Origin: Streptomyces geranii
Lineage (GTDB): Bacteria; Actinomycetota; Actinomycetes; Streptomycetales; Streptomycetaceae
DNA length: 64,000 nt
NCBI RefSeq assembly: GCF_002954775.1
Contig: NZ_PJME01000037.1
Location: 1-64,000 of the forward strand
Direction: 5' to 3'
This document shows positions 40,087 through 48,627 of this stretch, in pieces. How positions within the stretch are numbered: the first letter of the stretch is position 1; every line of letters starts with the position of its first letter. Below the pieces are notes generated by a model. That model was not told the origin of the DNA. It made no database searches and saw only the letters and a program-made list of their open reading frames with translations. A program made the translations under genes and the position numbers.

Positions 40087-41280
40087 ATGAAGAAATGGGG
40101 CGCACGATTCGCCGTAGCCGCAGCAGGTCTAGGACTATTGGCCTTGACTTTCATTCTCCTATGGAAAGGGCCATGGATTTTTGATGGCTCACACCTTCGC
40201 CGGAAAGATCTCCAACCTGCCGATGGTGTCGTCATAACAGGTTTTCGCACAATGGTCGTGGCAATCTTGGCATCAATATTTGCCGCGCTCGGCTTGGTCT
40301 ACACTCACGTAACTCTTCAACACACACGCGACAAAGATAGAGAACAGGCAACCCTTACGCGCGAAGGTCAGATGACTGACCGTTACGCCACAGCCATTGA
40401 ACTCCTTGCAGCGGCTGAGCTAACCAAAAGACTGGGAGGAATTTACGCCCTAGAGCGAATAATGCGCGATTCTCCAAAAGACCACGAAACCATTATCGAA
40501 GTACTTGCCGCATTTGTACGCGAGCACTCCCCACGTCCAGAGCAAGACGAAAGCGTGGAGTCCGAGCGCGAGCACGAAACCATGAAAGACCACGTACAAG
40601 CCGCGCTAACTGTCTTGGGGCGCAGGCCAGAGCGTACCGAGTCGTTCGCGATTAACTTGCGGAACACCGACCTGCGTGCCGCCCACTTGCCTAGGGCAAA
40701 GTTGCGTTCAGCTAATCTCCAAGGTTCTTTCCTCGAATATGCAGAACTGCAAGGCGCAGACCTACTAGAGGCCAATATGGAAGCATGCCACTTGGAGAAC
40801 GCAGATCTAAGTGGCGCGGACCTAACCAGCGTCAACCTGAGAAGGTCACACCTGCACTCCACGTCTCTCAAAGAAGCTCGACTCGATCACGCTAAACTTT
40901 TTTATGCGTTGCTACGGTACTGCGATCTTACCAACGCCAGCCTCGTGAAAGCGAATTTGAGCAACGCCCGCCTGATTGCCGGAAATCTCGAAGGCGCCGA
41001 CTTCACAAAATCAAGGCTAATGATGACAAAGTTCGAAGAATCATACATGGAAGGAGTTCGGTTGGATGACGCATTCCTGAATGGAACCGACTTCAGCGAG
41101 GCTAATGATCTCAAAGCAGAGCAGTTGTTGGTTGCCCAGATTAGGTCCAACACGAAGGTGCCTATAAGTCTGGTGGACGAGCCTCGCGTGGCAGAACGCC
41201 TGAAGGTCGCATTGGAACAGGTCAAAAACCGGGCCAAGCTGCGCGCGGAGGTCCCCTCACCGCCCCCCGACCTACCTTGA
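40087..41280 (+). CDS. Membrane-anchored pentapeptide-repeat protein, cargo
   Basis: 397 residues. Two membrane helices (about 6-27 and 54-76) are followed by a helical segment with R-Y-A-T-A-I-E-L-L and R-L-G-G-I-Y-A-L-E-R-I, then about 30 pentapeptide repeats of A-[DN]-L-x-x type (about 191-347) that form a right-handed beta-helix, and a short helical tail. This architecture is widespread in actinobacteria with no known function; some pentapeptide proteins mimic DNA or protect gyrase. Base composition is markedly less GC-rich than int, so the gene came from elsewhere. Ribosome site is weak (GACGAGACC). Confidence 0.85.
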   Translation: MKKWGARFAVAAAGLGLLALTFILLWKGPWIFDGSHLRRKDLQPADGVVITGFRTMVVAILASIFAALGLVYTHVTLQHTRDKDREQATLTREGQMTDRYATAIELLAAAELTKRLGGIYALERIMRDSPKDHETIIEVLAAFVREHSPRPEQDESVESEREHETMKDHVQAALTVLGRRPERTESFAINLRNTDLRAAHLPRAKLRSANLQGSFLEYAELQGADLLEANMEACHLENADLSGADLTSVNLRRSHLHSTSLKEARLDHAKLFYALLRYCDLTNASLVKANLSNARLIAGNLEGADFTKSRLMMTKFEESYMEGVRLDDAFLNGTDFSEANDLKAEQLLVAQIRSNTKVPISLVDEPRVAERLKVALEQVKNRAKLRAEVPSPPPDLP

Positions 41281-41380
41281 GTCGAACTCCTCACGGCCCG
41301 TGGACGGCCCAACGACTGCTGCAAGTTCCACTTAGCCCTCGAACCAGCAGGTCAGAGCCCAATTGCTTGTTGAGTAAACA

Positions 41381-41420
41381 AGTTCTCCGGGCTTAGGCAT
41401 GGCCATACCAGTGTCGCAGA
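41381..41420. repeat. attR direct repeat
   Basis: Copy of the 23888-23927 repeat (23-bp perfect core, two mismatches, then 15 bp identical). CTTGTT (41366-41371) and AACAAG (41377-41382) form an inverted repeat at its inner edge. Beyond it lies the chromosomal sequence that was upstream of rlmN before integration. Confidence 0.9.
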
Positions 41421-41499
41421 CATCCGGACACCCCCTCGCCGCCCTGTGGACAACTCCCGGAGCAGCCGCGAAACCCCAGCTCAGCAGCGTCCTACGGCC

Positions 41500-42171
41500 T
41501 CACCGGGCCGCCGCCGCCATCACCCCCCGCAGCTCGGCCACCTCACGCTCCAGCTCCCGGTAGTGGTCGCTGACCTTGCGCCGGGCCGTCGGTACGACAT
41601 GGCCCGCGTCCAGTTCGGTGAGCTGGTCGACGAGCGCGGTGAGGTCCGTCCGCCAGCCCTCCCAGCCCTCGGCGCCCTCGGCCGACGCCAGCTCCTGCTG
41701 GGCGGCGCGCAGGGCCGTGTGGACCCCCTCGCGCAGCGGGACCAGGTCGGCGCGCAGGCGTTCGGTGCGTTGGCGGAGGTAGGCGAACGACTCGCCGACA
41801 CCGGCGAAGGTCTCCCCCAGTTCGGTCATCGACCTGACCTGCTCACCGAGCGCCTCCAGCCAGGGCAGGGTCGCCTCGACCCCGTGCTCGGCGGCCTCCA
41901 CGGTCCCGGTGCGGATCTCCTCGTACCCCCGGGAGACACCGTCCAGGTCGGCGAAGACGCTCACCGCGCCGAGCGTCTGCTCGCGGATGGTGTCCGAGGG
42001 CAGTCCGTCGCCCTGGTCGAGCAGCGCCTCCAGCCTCGCCAGTTCGCCCCGCACCTCCCGGCGCAGCTCAAGCAAGGCCTGGTGCGCCGCGTCGGCCGCC
42101 TCCACGGGACCGGTGACAGCTGCCAGCCCCTCGGCCTGCCGCTGGCGTCTCGCACGACTACGCCCCCACAT
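41500..42171 (-). CDS. Conserved coiled-coil protein beside cdsA
   Basis: 223 residues, almost wholly helical and rich in Glu, Ala, Leu and Arg (L-L-E-L-R-R-E-V-R-G-E-L-A-R-L-E-A-L-L and S-D-H-Y-R-E-L-E-R-E-V-A-E-L). ATG 42171 follows AAGGGG; earlier in-frame starts are unlikely. No enzyme motif is seen. It lies downstream of cdsA in the same direction and was probably the neighbour of rlmN before the element arrived. A role in envelope or cytoskeleton scaffolding is a guess from the coiled coil. Confidence 0.7.
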   Translation of the reverse strand: MWGRSRARRQRQAEGLAAVTGPVEAADAAHQALLELRREVRGELARLEALLDQGDGLPSDTIREQTLGAVSVFADLDGVSRGYEEIRTGTVEAAEHGVEATLPWLEALGEQVRSMTELGETFAGVGESFAYLRQRTERLRADLVPLREGVHTALRAAQQELASAEGAEGWEGWRTDLTALVDQLTELDAGHVVPTARRKVSDHYRELEREVAELRGVMAAAAR

Positions 42172-42334
42172 GCACGCCACCCCTTCCGGACAGATCGACC
42201 GCACTGAAGTCGATCTTAGGTTCGAAAGGGGTGGTTTCAGGCCGACGTAGCTGTTTCAAAGGAAACCCGGACCGTACTGGAACATTCCGGCAGTCACGCG
42301 GTCTCCCAGTCACCCGGTCCCTGATCCTGTGCCC

Positions 42335-43462
42335 TCAGCCCACGAAGGCGACGAACAGCAGCCACACCACGGGAGCCGTCGGCAGCAGGGAGTCCAGCCG
42401 GTCCATGATCCCGCCGTGCCCCGGCAGCAGCGTGCCCATGTCCTTGATGCCCAGGTCCCGCTTGATCATGGACTCGCCGAGGTCACCGAGGGTGGCGCTG
42501 GCCGCGACCGCGAGGCCCAGCAGCAGCCCCTGCCACCAGTGGCCGTCGTCGATCGCGAACTCCATCAGCAGCGCGCCCGCCACCATCGCGAACCCGATCG
42601 CCCCGAACAGGCCCTCGCGGGTCTTGCCGGGGCTGATGCGCGGGGCGAGCTTGTGCTTGCCGAAGCGCCAGCCGATCGCGTACGCCCCGGTGTCGCTGAC
42701 GACGGTCAGCAGCAGGAACGTCATCACGCGCTGCGCACCGTCGTCGGCGGTGAGCATCATCGCGACGAACGTGGCCAGGAACGGGACGTAGAAGGCCGCG
42801 AAGACGCCCGCGGTGACGTCCTTGAGGTAGCCCTCCGGTGGTTCCGTCATACGCCAGACCAGGACCGCGAGGGCGGTGAGCGCCATCGCGACCCAGGCGC
42901 CCTCGGCGCCCCGGACGTAGCCGGAGACGACCATCGCGGCGCCGCCGAGCGCGAGCGGCACCAGGGGTGCCTTGATGCCCTTGCGCTCCTGGAGCCTGGA
43001 CGTCAGTTCCCAGAGGCCCACCACGACGGCGACCGCTATCACGCCGACGAAGACGGCCTTGACGACGAACAGCGACGCGATGATGACCGCACCGAGCCCG
43101 ACCCCGACCCCTATGGCCGCGCCCAGGTCCCGGCCCGCGCTCTTCTTCTGCGGGACGGGGGCGGGCTGGGCGGAGTCGTCGGGCATGGGCATGGAATCCG
43201 GCTTCTGCGGCACCGTCCCGTAGGGCTGTGCCTGCGGCATCTCGTCGCGGAACAAGGGGCCGCCCGGCCGAGCGGCCCCCCGGTCGTCATCCTGGTCTCC
43301 GCCGTGTGCGGGTACGTCGGGCACGATGGGCATGGGGCGAGTCTGCTGCGCGTGGTGCGCATCGTACGCGGGACCCGCCGGGGCAGCCCCCTGGACAGGC
43401 CCCCGGTCGGACGGCCCCCAGTACCCGGTGTGAGGCGGCGCCCCCCAGGAAGAGTCGTTCAT
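42335..43462 (-). CDS. cdsA: Phosphatidate cytidylyltransferase
   Basis: 375 residues. The N-terminal about 105 residues are Pro/Gln-rich and probably cytoplasmic, then come eight or so membrane helices. The family signature near the C-terminus is present: S-M-I-K-R-D-L-G-I-K-D, then P-G-H-G-G-I-M-D-R-L-D-S. It makes CDP-diacylglycerol from phosphatidate and CTP, the branch point of phospholipid synthesis. Its ATG shares one base with the frr stop (TGATG), so it is translated together with frr. Confidence 0.95.
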   Translation of the reverse strand: MNDSSWGAPPHTGYWGPSDRGPVQGAAPAGPAYDAHHAQQTRPMPIVPDVPAHGGDQDDDRGAARPGGPLFRDEMPQAQPYGTVPQKPDSMPMPDDSAQPAPVPQKKSAGRDLGAAIGVGVGLGAVIIASLFVVKAVFVGVIAVAVVVGLWELTSRLQERKGIKAPLVPLALGGAAMVVSGYVRGAEGAWVAMALTALAVLVWRMTEPPEGYLKDVTAGVFAAFYVPFLATFVAMMLTADDGAQRVMTFLLLTVVSDTGAYAIGWRFGKHKLAPRISPGKTREGLFGAIGFAMVAGALLMEFAIDDGHWWQGLLLGLAVAASATLGDLGESMIKRDLGIKDMGTLLPGHGGIMDRLDSLLPTAPVVWLLFVAFVG

Positions 43463-44019
43463 CAGACTTCGAGGAGCTCCGCTTCCTTGTGCTTGAGAAG
43501 CTCGTCCACCTGCGCGACGTACTTCGCGGTGGTGTCGTCGAGCTCCTTCTCCGCGCGACGGCCCTCGTCCTCGCCGACCTCGCCGTCCTTGACGAACTTG
43601 TCGATGGAGTCCTTGGCCTTGCGGCGGATGGCCCTGATCGAGATCTTGGAATCCTCGGCCTTGGTCCGGGCCACCTTGATGTAGTCCTTGCGGCGCTCCT
43701 GGGTCAGCTCGGGGAACACCACGCGGATGATGTTTCCGTCGTTGCTCGGGTTGACGCCGAGGTCGGAGTCGCGGATCGCCTGCTCGATGTTGCGCAGCGC
43801 GCTCTTGTCGAACGGGGTCACCACGGCCATCCGCGGTTCGGGCACGGAGAACGAGGCCAGCTGGTTGATCGGCGTCAGCGCGCCGTAGTAGTCGGCCACG
43901 ATCTTGTTGAACATCGCCGGGTGCGCACGACCGGTACGGATCGCGGCGAAGTCCTCCTTGGCGACCACGACGGCCTTCTCCATCTTCTCCTCGGCCTCGA
44001 GGAGGGTCTCTTCGATCAC
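43462..44019 (-). CDS. frr: Ribosome recycling factor
   Basis: 185 residues, exactly the usual RRF length, from GTG 44019 (AGGAG upstream). Conserved elements: R-T-G-R-A-H-P-A near residue 28, T-P-I-N-Q-L-A, N-P-S-N-D-G-N-I-I-R-V near the hinge and L-T-Q-E-R-R-K-D-Y. It splits the post-termination ribosome with EF-G. Part of the rpsB-tsf-pyrH-frr-cdsA order common to most bacteria. Confidence 0.95.
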   Translation of the reverse strand: MIEETLLEAEEKMEKAVVVAKEDFAAIRTGRAHPAMFNKIVADYYGALTPINQLASFSVPEPRMAVVTPFDKSALRNIEQAIRDSDLGVNPSNDGNIIRVVFPELTQERRKDYIKVARTKAEDSKISIRAIRRKAKDSIDKFVKDGEVGEDEGRRAEKELDDTTAKYVAQVDELLKHKEAELLEV

Positions 44020-44168
44020 CACTTGCTCCTGCGTGTCTTGAGTAGGCCCGGCTGCTCTTCGCGGTCCGCGGCCGGCTGCGTCGCGTCTTCTTCCTGCACG
44101 GTTCCCGACCGGCAGGCCATTGTCCATCCCCCGCTCAGGGTGCGTCCCTGAGCAGGGCTGATCCCCGG

Positions 44169-44927
44169 TCAGTTCCGGCTGTCCTGCTCACCGACGAGAG
44201 TGCCGATCTTCTCACCCTTGACGGCCCGCGCGATATTGCCCTCGGCCAGAAGCTCGAAGACGAGGATCGGGAGCTTGTTGTCCCGGCACAGCGTGATCGC
44301 GGTCATGTCGGCGACCTTGAGGTCCCGGGTGATGACCTCGCCGTACCCGAGCGAGTCGTACTTGACGGCCGCGGGGTTGGTCTTCGGGTCGGAGTCGTAG
44401 ACCCCGTCCACGCCGTTCTTGCCCATCAGCAGCGCCTCGGCGTCGATCTCCAGGGCGCGCTGTGCGGCGGTCGTGTCGGTGGAGAAGTACGGCATGCCCA
44501 TACCGGCGCCGAAGATGACCACACGGCCCTTCTCCAGGTGCCGTACGGCGCGCAGCGGGATGTACGGCTCGGCGACCTGCCCCATGGTGATGGCGGTCTG
44601 CACCCGGGAGTCGATGCCCTCCTTCTCCAGGAAGTCCTGGAGGGCGAGGCAGTTCATCACGGTGCCGAGCATGCCCATGTAGTCCGAACGGGCCCGGTCC
44701 ATGCCGCGCTGCTGGAGTTCCGCGCCGCGGAAGAAGTTGCCGCCGCCGATGACGACGGCGATCTGGGAGCCGTCGCGCGAGACGGCCGCGATCTCGCGGG
44801 CAATCTTGTGCACCACGTCGGGGTCGACGCCCAGGCCCCCGCCACCGGAGAAGGCCTCTCCGGACAGCTTCAGCATGTACCGGCCGCGCACTTTGCCGTC
44901 GTCGCTCTTCTGGGCCTTGGTGGTCAT
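44169..44927 (-). CDS. pyrH: Uridylate kinase
   Basis: 252 residues; UMP kinase of the amino-acid-kinase fold with K-L-S-G-E-A-F near the start, V-I-G-G-G-N-F-F-R-G, G-A-G-M-G-M-P-Y-F-S-T-D-T and the late D-M-T-A-I-T-L-C-R-D. It phosphorylates UMP to UDP and is allosterically controlled by GTP and UTP in bacteria. ATG 44927 has GGAGA nearby. A terminator and about 200 bases separate it from tsf, so it may have its own promoter. Confidence 0.95.
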   Translation of the reverse strand: MTTKAQKSDDGKVRGRYMLKLSGEAFSGGGGLGVDPDVVHKIAREIAAVSRDGSQIAVVIGGGNFFRGAELQQRGMDRARSDYMGMLGTVMNCLALQDFLEKEGIDSRVQTAITMGQVAEPYIPLRAVRHLEKGRVVIFGAGMGMPYFSTDTTAAQRALEIDAEALLMGKNGVDGVYDSDPKTNPAAVKYDSLGYGEVITRDLKVADMTAITLCRDNKLPILVFELLAEGNIARAVKGEKIGTLVGEQDSRN

Positions 44928-44964
44928 GGAGAATCTCGCCTCTTCACGTGTCACACATACGAAG

Positions 44965-45015
44965 AAGGCCACTGCCGGTGGGGTGTCGATCGCATCCCAT
45001 GCTCGGCAATGGCCT
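44965..45015 (-). terminator. Terminator after tsf
   Basis: AGGCCATTGCCG and CGGCAGTGGCCT (read on the reverse strand) form a 12-bp stem with one G-T pair; TTCTTCG follows. A second GC stem is at 45045-45054 with 45061-45070 (CGCGCGTGCG/CGCACGCGCG). They lie between tsf and pyrH. Confidence 0.75.
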
Positions 45016-45130
45016 CCTCGTCAGATCTGCTGTCGTCCGCCACGCGCGCGTGCGTGACGGCGCACGCGCGTGACTGACGTCGACCCTATAGGCATGCCTA
45101 CGCGGGCCGCGCGTCGATCGCGGTACGGAC

Positions 45131-45967
45131 TCAGATGCCGACCTTGATGCGCGTGAAGCGCTTCAGGGTGACACCGGCCTCGTCCAGGACCTTCTGGACG
45201 GACTTCTTGTTGTCCAGGGCGTACGGCTGGCCGAGCAGCGTGGCGTCCTTGAAGAAGCCGTTGATACGCCCCTCGACGATCTTCGGCAGCGCGGCCTCGG
45301 GCTTGCCCTCGGCGCGGGTGGTCTCCTCGGCGACACGGCGCTCGGTCTCGACGACCTCGGCCGGCACGTCCTCCTTGGAGAGGTACTTCGGCGCGAAGGC
45401 GGCGATGTGCTGGGCGATACCCTTGGCGACCTCGGCGTTGGGCTTGTCCAGCTCGACGAGGACACCGATCTGCGGGGGCAGGTCGGGCATCGTGCGGTGC
45501 ATGTACGCCAGCACGAAACCGTCCGCGTACTGCGCGAAGCGGTCCAGGACGATCTTCTCGCCCAGGTTGGCGTTGGCCTCGTCGACGTACGCCTGGACCG
45601 TCTTGCCGGCCTCGATCTCGGAGGCGAGGAGCGCCTCCAGGTCGGCCGGGGAGGTCTTGGCGACGTGCTCGGCGAGCGCGTTCGCGGCGGCCTGGAACTT
45701 CTCGCCCTTGGCGACGAAGTCCGTCTCGCACTTCAGCTCGACGAGGACACCGGAGGTGTTGTCGTCGGCGATGAGCGACACGACGGCGCCGTTCTCGGCG
45801 GACCGGCCCTCGCGCTTGGCGACACCCTTCTGGCCCTTGATGCGCAGGGCCTCTACGGCCTTGTCGACATCGCCCTCGGCCTCGTCCAGCGCCTTCTTGC
45901 AGTCCATCATGCCGGCGCCGGTGAGCTCACGGAGCTTCTTGACGTCGGCGGCGGTGTAGTTCGCCAT
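45131..45967 (-). CDS. tsf: Translation elongation factor Ts
   Basis: 278 residues. The N-terminal UBA-like domain (A-D-V-K-K-L-R-E-L-T-G-A-G-M-M-D-C-K-K-A-L) and the T-D-F-V-A motif (C-E-T-D-F-V-A-K-G) are conserved. It releases GDP from EF-Tu. Preceded by rpsB with a hairpin between, as usual. Confidence 0.96.
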   Translation of the reverse strand: MANYTAADVKKLRELTGAGMMDCKKALDEAEGDVDKAVEALRIKGQKGVAKREGRSAENGAVVSLIADDNTSGVLVELKCETDFVAKGEKFQAAANALAEHVAKTSPADLEALLASEIEAGKTVQAYVDEANANLGEKIVLDRFAQYADGFVLAYMHRTMPDLPPQIGVLVELDKPNAEVAKGIAQHIAAFAPKYLSKEDVPAEVVETERRVAEETTRAEGKPEAALPKIVEGRINGFFKDATLLGQPYALDNKKSVQKVLDEAGVTLKRFTRIKVGI

Positions 45968-46012
45968 GATTCTCGGAGTCTCTCTCGAAGTCTGAAAGAT
46001 CTACGGATCGAA

Positions 46013-46041
46013 GGCGGGGGCCCGATGGAGGTGCCCCCGCC
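46013..46041 (-). terminator. Hairpin between rpsB and tsf
   Basis: GGCGGGGGC (46013-46021) and GCCCCCGCC (46033-46041) form a perfect 9-bp stem. It may adjust the ratio of S2 to EF-Ts by attenuation. Confidence 0.7.
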
Positions 46042-46065
46042 GTCAACAACCCGAAGGGGTGAGGG

Positions 46066-47010
46066 TCAGGCCTGCTCGGCGTCCGCGGCCGGAGCCTCGG
46101 CGACGGGAGCCTCGACGGGGGCCTCGGCGACGACCTCGGCCTCGGCAGCGGCCTCGACCGGAGCCTCGGCGACGGCCTCGGCGGGAGCCTCGACAGCAGC
46201 GGCCTCGGCGGCGGGCGCCTCGGCGTCGTCGGCCTTCTTCTCGCCCTCGAGGAGGTCGCGCTCCCACTCGGCGAGGGGCTCGGCGACGGCCTTCTCGCCC
46301 TTGTCACCGGTGTTGACGCCGGAACGGGAGATGAGGCCCTCGGCGACGGCGTCGGCGATCACGCGGGTGAGCAGGGTGACGGAGCGGATCGCGTCGTCGT
46401 TGCCCGGGATCTTGTAGTCGACCTCGTCGGGGTCGCAGTTGGTGTCGAGGATCGCGACGACCGGGATGTTGAGCTTCCGGGCCTCACCGACCGCGATGTG
46501 CTCCTTCTTGGTGTCCACGATCCAGACGGCGCTGGGCACCTTCTGCATCTCGCGGATACCACCGAGGGTCTTCTCCAGCTTGGCCTTCTCGCGCGAGAGC
46601 ACGAGAAGCTCCTTCTTGGTGAGACCCGACGCGGCGACGTCCTCGAAGTCGATCTGCTCAAGCTCCTTGAGGCGCTGCAGACGCTTGTAGACGGTCGAGA
46701 AGTTGGTGAGCATGCCGCCCAGCCAGCGCTGGTTGACGTAGGGCATGCCGACGCGGGTCGCCTGCTCGGCGATCGCCTCCTGCGCCTGCTTCTTCGTGCC
46801 GACGAACATGACCGTGCCGCCGTGGGCGACGGTCTCCTTGACGAACTCGTAGGCGCGGTCGATGTACGACAGCGACTGGAGCAGGTCGATGATGTAGATG
46901 CCGTTGCGCTCCGTGAAGATGAACCGCTTCATCTTCGGGTTCCAACGACGGGTCTGGTGACCGAAGTGGACGCCGCTTTCCAGCAGCTCCCGCATCGTGA
47001 CGACGGCCAT
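46066..47010 (-). CDS. rpsB: 30S ribosomal protein S2
   Basis: 314 residues. The core is typical S2 (M-R-E-L-L-E-S-G-V-H-F-G-H-Q-T-R-R-W-N-P, M-F-V-G-T-K-K-Q-A, Q-R-W-L-G-G-M-L-T-N). After about residue 250 comes a streptomycete-type acidic extension rich in Ala, Glu, Pro and Val. ATG 47010 follows AAGGAGAA. The upstream 270 bases to the divergent LytM gene hold its promoter and leader. Confidence 0.95.
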   Translation of the reverse strand: MAVVTMRELLESGVHFGHQTRRWNPKMKRFIFTERNGIYIIDLLQSLSYIDRAYEFVKETVAHGGTVMFVGTKKQAQEAIAEQATRVGMPYVNQRWLGGMLTNFSTVYKRLQRLKELEQIDFEDVAASGLTKKELLVLSREKAKLEKTLGGIREMQKVPSAVWIVDTKKEHIAVGEARKLNIPVVAILDTNCDPDEVDYKIPGNDDAIRSVTLLTRVIADAVAEGLISRSGVNTGDKGEKAVAEPLAEWERDLLEGEKKADDAEAPAAEAAAVEAPAEAVAEAPVEAAAEAEVVAEAPVEAPVAEAPAADAEQA

Positions 47011-47282
47011 GGCCGTTCTCCTTGTGTTTCTCGGTTGTGCCGCGGGTACCGGCCGGCACCCGCGCCTGACGCCCGATTGCGCCTTGCCACGAGGGACCGA
47101 GAGGCGCTGACACCAGCCCTTGTACGGGGCCTGATGTCGGGGCGTGCGAAGTCGACCCGGTGACCCGGATCGCCAAAGGAAGTGTACGGGACCCGCGAGG
47201 CCCCGGGTGACGCCGATATCCACAACCGGTCAGTACTCCACAGCCCCGCACGAACCCCCGCGAATCACGCCACCCTCACGGC

Positions 47283-47894
47283 ATGCGAGCGAACCGAGGA
47301 GTGTGCTGGGCCATGGGACTACTGCTGACACTGCTGACGCTGACGACACCGACGGCGTCGACGGCACGGGGAGCCGGCAATCCCACCCCCGTCCCGCCGG
47401 ACGCCCCGCCCGCCCCCGCGATCGCCCGCACGTGGCCCGTGGGAACCCGCCCCCTGGTCCTACGGACCTGGGACCCACCCCCGACCCCCTACGCAAGGGG
47501 CCACCGAGGCGTGGACCTGGGCACAACGCCCGGCGCCCCGGTCAGGGCGGTGGCACCGGGCCGGGTGCACTTCGCGGGCCGGGTGGCGGGCCGAGGAGTC
47601 GTCTCGCTGGAACTGACGGGCACGGGCACCCCGCCCCTACGGACAACATACGAACCGGTGACACCGGCGGTGAGGAAGGGAGCGGAGGTGAGGGCGGGCG
47701 AGGTGGTGGGCACGGTGGAGCCGGGAAGCGGCCACTGCACGACGACTTGCGTGCACTGGGGCCTGCTCAGAGGCACGACCTACCTGGACCCACTGACACT
47801 GCTACCCCCATGGCTCCTACGAAGGGGCCCGTCCCGCCTGCTACCGGTGCAGGGTGTCCCGGTCCCCGCACCCTGCGGGGATGCGTGCCGCTGA
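47283..47894 (+). CDS. Secreted M23 (LytM-type) peptidase-like protein
   Basis: 203 residues with a signal peptide (hydrophobic L-L-L-T-L-L-T-L) and a Pro-rich linker. The M23 domain shows G-H-R-G-V-D-L-G (metal-binding H and D), A-P-G-R-V-H-F-A-G and the last motif C-V-H-W-G-L-L, where the usual H-x-H reads V-H, so one zinc ligand is missing and the protein may be inactive or only a cell-wall binding factor. It is divergent from rpsB, a placement shared by other streptomycetes. Confidence 0.85.
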   Translation: MRANRGVCWAMGLLLTLLTLTTPTASTARGAGNPTPVPPDAPPAPAIARTWPVGTRPLVLRTWDPPPTPYARGHRGVDLGTTPGAPVRAVAPGRVHFAGRVAGRGVVSLELTGTGTPPLRTTYEPVTPAVRKGAEVRAGEVVGTVEPGSGHCTTTCVHWGLLRGTTYLDPLTLLPPWLLRRGPSRLLPVQGVPVPAPCGDACR

Positions 47895-47973
47895 GGGCGT
47901 CACAGGTGGGCGCAGGCGGCAACCCCGCAAGCGCCGGGCCGCGCGACCCACCCCGACTCAGCCACCCGCACCC

Positions 47974-48555
47974 TCAGCCCCGCACACCCCGCAGAGCCAT
48001 CGCCACGGCCGCATCGGTGATCACCGCGGGATCCTCGACAACCCCGAACTCGATCCGCCGCACAGCCGCGTCGACGATCCCCTGCAACAACATCGCCGCC
48101 AGCCGGGGCTCCGTGTGCCCGATGTCCCGCAGCGCCTCGACCACCATCGCGACCAGCCCGCCGTGCGCGGCCCGGATCTTCTCCCGGGCGCCCGCGTCCA
48201 GTTCGCTCGCCGAGATCGCCACCACGGCCCGGTGCCGCCGGTCGCCGACCAGGGCGAGCTGCCGACGCACATACGCCTCGACCTTGCCCTCGGGATCCTC
48301 CGCCAGCGCCATCGCCGTCTCGACCTCGGCCGCCCACACCGGGAAGTCGACCTCGCACAGCTCCTCGACGACGGCCGCCCGGGACCGGAAGTACTCATAG
48401 ACGGACGACCGCGCGAGCCCCGTCCGCTCCGCCAGGGCCGGGAAGGTCAGCGCCTCCGTCCCGCCCTCGGACAGCAGGGACCTCGCCGCGTCCAGCAGGG
48501 CGGCTCGCTGCATCGACCGGTGCTCGGCCACGGAGGCCGCTCGAATCCTTGGCAC
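47974..48555 (-). CDS. TetR-family transcriptional regulator
   Basis: 193 residues. The N-terminal HTH reads R-A-A-L-L-D-A-A-R-S-L-L-S-E-G-G-T-E-A-L-T and T-G-L-A-R-S-S-V-Y-E-Y-F. The C-terminal ligand domain is all-helical. Start GTG 48555 has GAGTGG upstream; GTG 48564 is an alternative. The ligand and targets are unknown. It lies downstream of whiG in the same direction. Confidence 0.88.
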   Translation of the reverse strand: MPRIRAASVAEHRSMQRAALLDAARSLLSEGGTEALTFPALAERTGLARSSVYEYFRSRAAVVEELCEVDFPVWAAEVETAMALAEDPEGKVEAYVRRQLALVGDRRHRAVVAISASELDAGAREKIRAAHGGLVAMVVEALRDIGHTEPRLAAMLLQGIVDAAVRRIEFGVVEDPAVITDAAVAMALRGVRG

Positions 48556-48627
48556 GCCGTCCACTCTACGGACGGACGGCGCCGGAGGGGAGACACCCAG
48601 ACCACCCGGCTCGGCCGGGCCGCCAGG

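Larger units (their letters stand above)
23888..41420. mobile_element. Integrated actinomycete integrative-conjugative element (AICE), 17.5 kb, in the 5' end of rlmN
   Basis: Bounded by a 40-bp direct repeat (23888-23927 and 41381-41420) with a 23-bp perfect core. Contents are diagnostic for an AICE: tyrosine integrase and excisionase, prim-pol type replication genes with an iteron array, one FtsK/TraB-like DNA translocase instead of a type IV secretion system, small spread-type membrane proteins, a GntR-type regulator, and a Pif-like Nudix/XRE pair. Cargo of lower GC sits at both ends. Known AICEs such as pSAM2 and SLP1 use tRNA genes; here the target is the start of a protein gene. Confidence 0.92.

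Noticed and set aside
45045..45070. Origin or regulatory palindrome between tsf and pyrH
   Set aside because: CGCGCGTGCG/CGCACGCGCG is a simple GC-rich stem next to a clear terminator and is best read as part of it.
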